From positions 1 through 64,000 of the forward strand of contig NZ_CVSZ01000079.1 in the NCBI RefSeq assembly GCF_001180325.1: a DNA stretch of 64,000 nucleotides, in the 5' to 3' direction. Shown here piece by piece: positions 58,022 to 64,000 of this stretch. Origin of the DNA: Prochlorococcus marinus. GTDB taxonomy: Bacteria; Cyanobacteriota; Cyanobacteriia; PCC-6307; Cyanobiaceae. Position 1 is the first letter of the stretch, and every line of letters begins with the position of its first letter. The translations under genes were made by a program, and so were the position numbers. Under the pieces are notes generated by a model. That model did no database searches, was not told where the DNA came from, and saw only the letters and a list, made by a program, of their open reading frames with translations.

Positions 58022-58570
58022 TTAATTTTTGTTTTTATTTTTTTTTTCAGAAATGATACTGTTGTATTCATTAAAACTTTCTACAGAAAATGTCGTTTCT
58101 TCTATATCAATTCCCTTTAGTTCTCCAATAACTTTGTTTAATTCATCGATATTAATCATTCCATTTTTATCAAATTTAACTTCACCATCACTATTTAAAA
58201 TAATGGTTTGTGGAATTAATCCGTTCCAATAATAATTAGGTTCATTTCTAAGATCAGACTTTTCTTTATCCTGTAATTCATCAGTAGTTAGAGCAATGAT
58301 ATCTATATTATTTCTCCATATCAAATCTAAACCGGATATTATCGGAGCCATAGCTTTACTATCCGAGCTGTCGTCAAGATAAAAAAATAAAACTGCAACT
58401 CTTTTATTTTTTAATGATTCCTGAAGAGTTGTCTGGGGAGGAACTATAGCCCCATTACCTGCGTATATTGGGAAAATGTTGCCATCGTAACTATCAGTAT
58501 CTCTAGAGGCATTTGCTTTAAATGGGCTTAAGAAAATTAATGCTATCAGGATCCATTGAATTATTTTCAT
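58022..58570 (-). CDS. Secreted thioredoxin-fold protein without CxxC
   Basis: The 182-residue protein has a signal peptide (IQWILIALIFLSPFKANA) and a thioredoxin-like fold (VAVLFFYLDDSSDSKAMAP; GLIPQTIILNSDGEV), but no cysteines at all. It cannot do dithiol exchange. Similar cyanobacterial proteins are annotated as thylakoid photosystem I accumulation factors, but I cannot confirm that here. It is probably lumenal or periplasmic. It lies between DUF3685 and the CofE-like gene in the same run. Confidence 0.7.
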   Translation of the reverse strand: MKIIQWILIALIFLSPFKANASRDTDSYDGNIFPIYAGNGAIVPPQTTLQESLKNKRVAVLFFYLDDSSDSKAMAPIISGLDLIWRNNIDIIALTTDELQDKEKSDLRNEPNYYWNGLIPQTIILNSDGEVKFDKNGMINIDELNKVIGELKGIDIEETTFSVESFNEYNSIISEKKNKNKN

Positions 58571-58584
58571 TAAAGTTTAATAAC

Positions 58585-60201
58585 TTACTTTGAACTTGAT
58601 CTCCCTAATCCTTGAAGGATTCCTTTCCCCACTAAACCGATAGCTTTACCAACGACCTTTGTAAGGAAAGTTACGAAAAGATTACCGATATATTTTACAG
58701 CAACTTCTAACTGCGGTGCTACAGCATCTCTTATCTCAACTAACAATGTAACTTGTTTTTGTAGCCATTCTAGATTCTCTAATTCTTTCTCCCTATTTTC
58801 ATTTTTAAAGTAACGGGTAAATTTTTTATCGATAATATCAATATATTCTCTTTTACTCTCATACAAGTAGATAGGCATATAAATGTAGTCATGCCAGCGA
58901 TTGTAGTTATTAATATTATTTCTAAATCTTTCAAAATTTCTTGTCGATTGTAATTCGGGATTTATAAGTACAGTTCTTAATTCAGGCCAAGAAGAACAAA
59001 TATTAAAGATTTCAGAAGCTAATAAATTACAGTTCCTTATTGTCCAGTTTGAAATAATATTTTCAAGGATCAAAAACGATTCTATTTCATATAGAGGGAG
59101 TAATTTTCCATCATAGTCAAGAGCTTCATTTTTAATAATTGGCTCAATAAACATAATTGATTCATGTGATTCTCTATCTATCTCTTCGCAACTTACCTCA
59201 CTATAAATAAAATCATTTATTGAAATAGATTCGCCTCCTTTTTTTAATCGAAAATAGCTGTCTGTGATATTTGAAATTGTATTAACTTTAAGTTCTTTTA
59301 TAAGAGAATTTAAATCATCTTTAAAATCTTTCTCCTTATAGTTTTCTTTAATATTTTTAACTAAATTTTCTAACTCATCCAACATTTTGCATATTAGTCG
59401 TGAAATGAATTCTTTCTTTATCCCAGAGAGAATTATTGATGAATTATTAAATTCAACCTGTAAGTTAGTTGTGCTATATCTTTCTTTTAGTCTATCTAAA
59501 ATTAAATTCCATATTTCTGCAGTGTTTTTATCTTTAATGAATACAGTGTTCTTATTTTCAAGATTAATTTTATTTTCAGTGTAAACTGCCTCTGTATAAA
59601 GTTCTAGTGAATTACCCCATAAAAATATTAGAAATGATTTTGCAGTAATAAGTTCTCTTAATCTTCCTTTTAAAATGAATTTATAAAATTCTGGTGTTGA
59701 ATCAGAGTTGACATATTTGAATATATGATTAATTTCAGAATCTATTTGTTTAAGACCTGAAGTTAGAATTTTTTGACTAAAAGAGAGAGGCTTATTTTTG
59801 TTTAATTGAACTCGGGAATTATTATCAATATCAAATACCCTTCCTCCATTAAAAATGGTATCAATAGATTCAAGAACTTTTTCTGCACTGGGATTTAAAA
59901 GAAAACCTTCAGCATTTAACGATGGATTGGTATTTGCTTCATAAATAAGTTCGCCAGAGAGAATTATAAGAAACTTTGACTCATCATATCTTTCTCTTAA
60001 TTTTAATAATTCTAACCTTATAAGATCTTCTGATTGGAAATTAAGAACATTCCATATAACTAAATCAGGAGTTTTATCACCTGTTCCATTATTAAAATTA
60101 ATGTCTAAATTTTGGTCTAGTGATGTTAATTTAAGCGATAAAGATTCTGCTATTAAGCTTGGAGCAATAATCAATATCGATTTTTTTGAAATTAATTCCA
60201 A
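58585..60201 (-). CDS. DUF3685 protein (Ycf55-like)
   Basis: The 538-residue protein has an N-terminal receiver-like domain (SILIIAPSLIAESLSLKL; FLIILSGELIYE; GFLLNPSAEKVLESID) lacking obvious phosphoacceptor chemistry. A large helical DUF3685 region related to chloroplast Ycf55 follows. The C-terminus ends with amphipathic and hydrophobic segments (LEVAVKYIGNLFVTFLTKVV). The function is unknown. It is the first gene of a long minus-strand run. Confidence 0.75.
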   Translation of the reverse strand: MELISKKSILIIAPSLIAESLSLKLTSLDQNLDINFNNGTGDKTPDLVIWNVLNFQSEDLIRLELLKLRERYDESKFLIILSGELIYEANTNPSLNAEGFLLNPSAEKVLESIDTIFNGGRVFDIDNNSRVQLNKNKPLSFSQKILTSGLKQIDSEINHIFKYVNSDSTPEFYKFILKGRLRELITAKSFLIFLWGNSLELYTEAVYTENKINLENKNTVFIKDKNTAEIWNLILDRLKERYSTTNLQVEFNNSSIILSGIKKEFISRLICKMLDELENLVKNIKENYKEKDFKDDLNSLIKELKVNTISNITDSYFRLKKGGESISINDFIYSEVSCEEIDRESHESIMFIEPIIKNEALDYDGKLLPLYEIESFLILENIISNWTIRNCNLLASEIFNICSSWPELRTVLINPELQSTRNFERFRNNINNYNRWHDYIYMPIYLYESKREYIDIIDKKFTRYFKNENREKELENLEWLQKQVTLLVEIRDAVAPQLEVAVKYIGNLFVTFLTKVVGKAIGLVGKGILQGLGRSSSK

Positions 60202-60280
60202 GACTAGATTTCTTATCTCTTATACAAAATTAACTAACAATTACAGTAAACACCAGCCTTAAATCAATTTTTATACTCAT

Positions 60281-61048
60281 TTAAGCGTAGTAATTTCTAT
60301 TTAAATCAAAGTCATCTAATCTCTCTGATGACAATACATTATTCGCTTCATTTATCGTGAATTTATTTTCATATAGAGCTTTACCTACTATTATTCCAAA
60401 AAGTCCCGAGTTTTCAAATTTTACTAACGATAATAAATCAGAAATTGAACCAACACCTCCTGATGCTATTACTGGAATATCTGTAATTTCAAGTATGCTT
60501 TTTATGAATTCTTCATTTGTCCCTTCTAAAGTCCCATCTGTATTTATATCTGTAACAATAAAACTAGCAATTTTAAATGAAGAAAACTCCTTTACTAGAT
60601 CTGTGGCCAAAATATTAGATTGTTCAAGCCACCCCCTTGTACTAACTTTTCCATCTTTTGCATCTATCCCAACAATTATCCTTCCAGGAAATTTATTTGA
60701 TAAGTCTTTAACTAGTTCTTTATTTTCTATTGCAGAGGTTCCCATGATAACTTTCTCAATACCATAAGAAAATAATTGTTCTATCCTTTCTTGAGACCTT
60801 ATACCCCCACCTATTTGAATAGGTATGTTTACTGTTTTTGCAATCTTTTTTATTGATTTATCGTTTTTTGGGGATCCAGTTTTTGCAGCATCCAAATCAA
60901 CTATATGTATATATTTTGCTCCTTCGCTTTCCCAAAATTTAGCTTGCTCATGAGGCTCTTTTGTGAAGTCTTTTCTTTTATTAAAGTCGCCTTTAAAAAG
61001 CCTTACACACTTACCATTCATTAAATCAATTGCTGGTATTAGTTCCAT
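60281..61048 (-). CDS. hisA: HisA isomerase of histidine biosynthesis
   Basis: The 255-residue TIM-barrel enzyme (ProFAR isomerase) has the N-terminal catalytic aspartate in IPAIDLMNGKCVRL, IGGGIRS, the second aspartate region IVGIDAKDGKV and the C-terminal phosphate site ASGGVGS/IVGKALYE. It catalyses the Amadori rearrangement step of histidine biosynthesis. It is monocistronic by spacing. Confidence 0.95.
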   Translation of the reverse strand: MELIPAIDLMNGKCVRLFKGDFNKRKDFTKEPHEQAKFWESEGAKYIHIVDLDAAKTGSPKNDKSIKKIAKTVNIPIQIGGGIRSQERIEQLFSYGIEKVIMGTSAIENKELVKDLSNKFPGRIIVGIDAKDGKVSTRGWLEQSNILATDLVKEFSSFKIASFIVTDINTDGTLEGTNEEFIKSILEITDIPVIASGGVGSISDLLSLVKFENSGLFGIIVGKALYENKFTINEANNVLSSERLDDFDLNRNYYA

Positions 61049-61141
61049 AGAATCATCCTTTTCATTAATTACTTATTTAGTAGTACTATTCAATATGTAA
61101 TTCTATTTAAGATTACTACTTCAGTTAAATATTTTTTGAAT

Positions 61142-62062
61142 ATGAAAATTCTTGTAATGGGTGGCACTAGATTTGTTGGCAAGTCTTTGGTTGGAAAGTT
61201 ATTAAGTAAAAATTATGATATTGATATTTTCACGAGAGGTAATAAAAGTAATCCTGAAAAAACAAACTTAATTAAGGGTGATAGAAATAATTCAGAAGAT
61301 ATCTTCAAGCTAAGAAATGAAAAGTATGATGTTGTTTTTGATATTTCTGGACGAGAGTTAGAACAAACCAAACTTCTTATAGAAAATTTAGATAACTCTT
61401 TCCAGAGATATATATATGTAAGCTCTGCAGGTGTTTATAAAGATAATTCTGAACTACCCTTATCCGAAGTAGATCCAATTGATCCAGAAAGTAGGCACAA
61501 AGGAAAGTTTGAGACAGAAAATTGGTTAAAAAAACAAAAAATTCCTTTTACAAGTTTTAGACCTACTTATATTTATGGACCAGGAAATTATAATAAAATT
61601 GAAAATTGGTTTTTTGAAAGGTTATTTACTAAAAAATCCATACCAATCCCTGGTGACGGTTCTTTAATTACTCAACTAGGCCATGTTTCGGATCTAACTG
61701 ATGTAATGATTAGGTGCACAAATTTTGAAAATTCCAGAAATAATATTTACAATTGTTCAGGTGAAAAAGGAGTAACAATCAAGGGTTTAATCTTTTTCTG
61801 TGCGAAAGTTCTTGGATTAAACCAAAATGAGATTTCTCTAAGAACATTTGATTATCAAAAATTAGATCCTAAGTCTCGAAAGGGATTTCCAATTAGATTA
61901 AATCATTATCAGACTGATATCTCTAAGATAAAACGTGATTTAGAGTGGGCGCCAACTTTTGATTTACTTAACGGTCTAAAGGATAGTTTTGTGAATGATT
62001 TTAATAATAAAAAGAGTGAGGGGTTTGATGAAAATTCAGATAATATTCTTTTTAATTCTTAA
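61142..62062 (+). CDS. NAD-dependent epimerase/SDR protein (CSP41-like)
   Basis: The protein has the extended-SDR Rossmann motif GGTRFVGKSLV and the active-site region YVSSAGVYKDN. A fairly complete epimerase fold includes RPTYIYGPGNYN. It resembles cyanobacterial homologues of chloroplast CSP41. Canonical YxxxK is weak, so catalysis is uncertain. I chose the ATG at 61142; an in-frame TTG at 61136 is less likely. The 3' end overlaps pgsA by 27 bases on the opposite strand. Confidence 0.8.
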   Translation: MKILVMGGTRFVGKSLVGKLLSKNYDIDIFTRGNKSNPEKTNLIKGDRNNSEDIFKLRNEKYDVVFDISGRELEQTKLLIENLDNSFQRYIYVSSAGVYKDNSELPLSEVDPIDPESRHKGKFETENWLKKQKIPFTSFRPTYIYGPGNYNKIENWFFERLFTKKSIPIPGDGSLITQLGHVSDLTDVMIRCTNFENSRNNIYNCSGEKGVTIKGLIFFCAKVLGLNQNEISLRTFDYQKLDPKSRKGFPIRLNHYQTDISKIKRDLEWAPTFDLLNGLKDSFVNDFNNKKSEGFDENSDNILFNS

Positions 62063-62548
62063 ATAGCCTAATAAAGTCGCAAAAGTTAGAATGAATCCTA
62101 ACCAATAAAAAATTAAAGCCAAATTATTCAATAAGCTAATTTTTAATGGTGAAAAGAAGGTGATTACTGAAATAAAAAAGAAAAATGTTTTATATTTACC
62201 TAACATAGATGCTGGTAAACCGTCTTTTGTAGAGTTTCTTAGGCTAGAGATAATTAATTCTCTAAATAAAATTAATGAAAAAGACCAGAAGGGTATAAGA
62301 TTATTTTTACAAAGGAATGTTAAAGGAATTAAATAGAATACTTTATCGCTTAAGGGATCAAGGATAGCTCCTAATCTAGTTTTAAGATTAAATTTCCTTG
62401 CAATTAAACCGTCAAAATAATCAGTTAAACCTCCAATAATAATCAATATAAAAACATAAAAAGGTCTGTTAATTTCTAAAAAAAGTATTAATGGAAATAC
62501 AAGGAAAAGGCGAGATATCGATAATAAGTTAGGAATATTCAATGTCAA
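62036..62548 (-). CDS. pgsA: CDP-diacylglycerol-glycerol-3-phosphate 3-phosphatidyltransferase
   Basis: The 170-residue polytopic membrane enzyme has the CDP-alcohol phosphotransferase signature (FDGLIARKFNLKTRLGAILD then PLSDK). It makes phosphatidylglycerolphosphate, precursor of the phosphatidylglycerol of thylakoids. It converges with the epimerase gene, overlapping 27 bases at the 3' ends. Confidence 0.93.
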   Translation of the reverse strand: MTLNIPNLLSISRLFLVFPLILFLEINRPFYVFILIIIGGLTDYFDGLIARKFNLKTRLGAILDPLSDKVFYLIPLTFLCKNNLIPFWSFSLILFRELIISSLRNSTKDGLPASMLGKYKTFFFFISVITFFSPLKISLLNNLALIFYWLGFILTFATLLGYLRIKKNII

Positions 62549-62761
62549 AATTGTTAAGATGTTTTTCTTAATAACAAATGAGTTTTTGTTTATAAAAAAT
62601 ATATTACACTCTCAACAAGCTTAAATTTTTAGTGAAAACTTTTAATGGTTTTTAATGTTAGATTCTAAAATTTAATTTAAATCTGAATCCTAAAGATTAT
62701 AAACTCAACTTCTCATTATGAATGATGATGTTTTATATTACAAAATTATTCCTTATATATA

Positions 62762-63373
62762 ATGCAGCCTCATAGCCTAAAGCTATCTCCAGAATCTGAT
62801 TTGATAAATTCAATTAAAGAATATTCTTTATCGAATAATTTATATGGGTATGTTTCTGGAGTGGTTGGCAATCTTAGAACAGTTTGTATTCAATGTCCAG
62901 GAAATCAAGAGATAAATAAATTTGAGGGAAATCTAGAGATAGTTTCTTTAAATGGACATTTTAATAAAGGAGATGTTCATTTACATTTGAGTTTTGCAGA
63001 TGAGGGATGTAATGTCTTTGGCGGGCATCTTGAGGAGGGATGTATTGTAAAAAAAGGTACTGATATATTATTACTTTCTTTTGAACAAAAAATTATTAAT
63101 ATCTCAAGTAATGATTTTTTAAAAAATGAATCACGCGTAAAAGCATATATTTTAAAGGATTGTCCTTGGTCTAAAAGAGCAATTAGGTTGCTTAATTCCT
63201 TATCTATCCCTCATGAAGTTAATTTAATAGACAATGATGAGAGCTTTCAAAAAATAATGGCTCAAAGTAGCCATAATACTTTCCCTCAAATATTTTTGGA
63301 TAATAAATTTTTTGGAGGATATGATGAACTATCAGAACAAGCAAAATTGGATAACTTAATTTCATTTAAGTAA
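62762..63373 (+). CDS. PPC/DUF296 - glutaredoxin fusion protein
   Basis: This 203-residue protein joins two domains. Residues ~4-117 form a PPC/DUF296 domain with the histidine set of metal-binding family members (His73, His75, His89 in GDVHLHLSFADEG and FGGHLEEG). Residues ~125-203 form a monothiol-like glutaredoxin with CPWS (134-137), the cis-proline site TFPQIFLD (173-180) and GGYDEL (185-190). Glutathione-dependent redox chemistry coupled to a metal/ligand sensor is inferred. A 14-codon upstream frame ends in TAATG at its start. Confidence 0.85.
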   Translation: MQPHSLKLSPESDLINSIKEYSLSNNLYGYVSGVVGNLRTVCIQCPGNQEINKFEGNLEIVSLNGHFNKGDVHLHLSFADEGCNVFGGHLEEGCIVKKGTDILLLSFEQKIINISSNDFLKNESRVKAYILKDCPWSKRAIRLLNSLSIPHEVNLIDNDESFQKIMAQSSHNTFPQIFLDNKFFGGYDELSEQAKLDNLISFK

Positions 63374-63383
63374 TCTAAATTTT

Positions 63384-63572
63384 TTAATTATCACGATTAG
63401 TAAGCTTTTCAGCAACTAATTCTTCTTCTAACTGCTTTATTAATCTTGATACAAGACTTTGAAATTCTGGTTGACAACCTTTAAATGCAGCTTTATGTCT
63501 TATTGGCTCATTTCTAGTTCTTAAATCAGTAAGCATTAATTGTAATGCGTCAATTTTGGGATTTATTTTCAT
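63384..63572 (-). CDS. Small conserved-type hypothetical protein (62 aa)
   Basis: The 62-residue helical protein (PKIDALQLMLTDLRTRNEP; FQSLVSRLIKQLEEELVAEK) has one cysteine and no membrane segment. Its regular charged helices suggest a small structural or binding protein found in picocyanobacteria. No function is known. It is 26 bases from the end of the partial SDR gene on the same strand. Confidence 0.6.
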   Translation of the reverse strand: MKINPKIDALQLMLTDLRTRNEPIRHKAAFKGCQPEFQSLVSRLIKQLEEELVAEKLTNRDN

Positions 63573-63598
63573 AGTTTTAATTAATATGTTTACATCTT

Positions 63599-64000
63599 TT
63601 AAACCATTTGCATAGCTTTTTTAAAAGATATCTTTTTATTATCATTCGAACTTGTGACTTCTATTAATTTATTTATGGATTCTTTGTTTTTTAAAGAATC
63701 TATACAACATTGCGCAACTAATCTTCTTGGGATTGACCCATTAATTTGAGTATCCTCCTTTGAATAATTTATATTTTCTGATTTAATATCTTCATTTTCA
63801 TTTAATCCTCCGGGTCTAATAATAGTCCATTCGAAATTTGAATTTCTTAGAAAGTTTTCACCTAATTTCTTCCAAATTAGAATTAAACCAAATAAGTTTA
63901 ATGGGTGAAATAATTTACCAGTACAAAGGGAACTAACTAAAATAACTCTTTTAATACCAACTCTTTTGCAACTCTCTAATTGCCTGTATACACCTAATGC
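63599..64000 (-). CDS. NAD(P)H-binding SDR-family protein, 5' part beyond window
   Basis: The frame is open from the right edge to the stop at 63599 (133 residues seen). The visible part shows VGIKRVILVSSLCTG and TIIRPGGLNE, the middle and late elements of atypical SDR / NmrA-like NAD(P)H-binding proteins, followed by PRRLVAQCCIDSL. The N-terminal Rossmann GxxGxxG motif must lie beyond the window. The substrate is unknown. Confidence 0.8.
   Translation of the reverse strand, partial: ALGVYRQLESCKRVGIKRVILVSSLCTGKLFHPLNLFGLILIWKKLGENFLRNSNFEWTIIRPGGLNENEDIKSENINYSKEDTQINGSIPRRLVAQCCIDSLKNKESINKLIEVTSSNDNKKISFKKAMQMV

Noticed and set aside
62718..62762. 14-codon upstream frame ending in TAATG at the PPC-glutaredoxin start
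   Set aside because: It is too short to list as a gene and has no ribosome-binding evidence. It is mentioned only as a possible coupling element.

Overview
The window looks like a chromosomal segment of a high-light-adapted Prochlorococcus, an oceanic picocyanobacterium. The evidence is strongly AT-rich DNA, very short intergenic gaps, frequent start/stop overlaps, and cyanobacterial marker genes: petN, thf1, sipA, pcyA, chlP, ccsA, a GlpX-type FBP/SBPase, a class II aldolase and many small picocyanobacterial hypothetical genes. There are no rRNA or tRNA genes, insertion sequences, phage genes or CRISPR arrays. The first 63 bases exactly copy an internal piece of the VanY-like gene at 28055-28117. 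The extreme left end is therefore probably a chimeric contig end, and it truncates the first gene.

Layout. 1-5.6 kb: a DUF2130 gene, then a mixed-strand run of small hypothetical proteins, including several under 60 codons found by reading the gaps. 5.7-9.5 kb: petN plus a coupled small membrane protein, then thylakoid and proteostasis genes (thf1, clpP, ftsH, sipA). 9.5-11.9 kb: a pair of M16 peptidases, one active and one without the metal site. 12-15.7 kb: pcyA coupled to a DevBCA-type exporter. 15.8-21.8 kb: a glycosyltransferase, rpsB-tsf (rpsB has a predicted pseudoknot leader), an orphan ORF and recG. 21.8-30.6 kb: VanX-like dipeptidase, ferredoxin-sulfite reductase, glyS, chlP, VanY-like carboxypeptidase, typA. 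30.6-33.6 kb: DUF309, a 30-codon bridging ORF, lptB, ccsA, rpe. 33.8-40.8 kb: glpX, hemA, glgC, gnd, pgl, CIA30. 40.8-46.3 kb: ilvD, UPRTase-like, pentapeptide protein, COG0523 GTPase, a mini zinc-finger protein, purS-purQ. 46.3-53 kb: fba, Gfo/Idh oxidoreductase, accD, prk, leuB, lpxD. 53-61 kb: proB, YqeG, DUF3727, ruvX, GNAT-like, CofE-like, thioredoxin-fold and DUF3685 genes in one direction, then hisA. 61-64 kb: epimerase, pgsA, a PPC-glutaredoxin fusion, and an SDR gene cut by the right edge.

Functionally the window is dominated by photoautotrophic core metabolism. Calvin-cycle and pentose-phosphate enzymes (rpe, glpX, fba, prk, gnd, pgl) and glycogen entry (glgC) lie within 20 kb. Tetrapyrrole and pigment genes (hemA, chlP, pcyA) and thylakoid quality control (ftsH, clpP, thf1, sipA) are also here. 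lpxD and lptB imply a Gram-negative LPS envelope. Once the small ORFs are counted, no stretch over about 300 bases lacks a gene; the longest gene-free gaps (1726-1955, 62549-62761, 33642-33828) show no RNA gene.

The most unusual items are the rpsB-leader pseudoknot, the PPC-glutaredoxin fusion, the petN-coupled microprotein, the UPRTase-like protein lacking its PRPP loop, the bacterial class I phosphoribulokinase, the palindrome in front of glpX and the duplicated contig end. I did not see a defence island or other obviously new multi-gene system.
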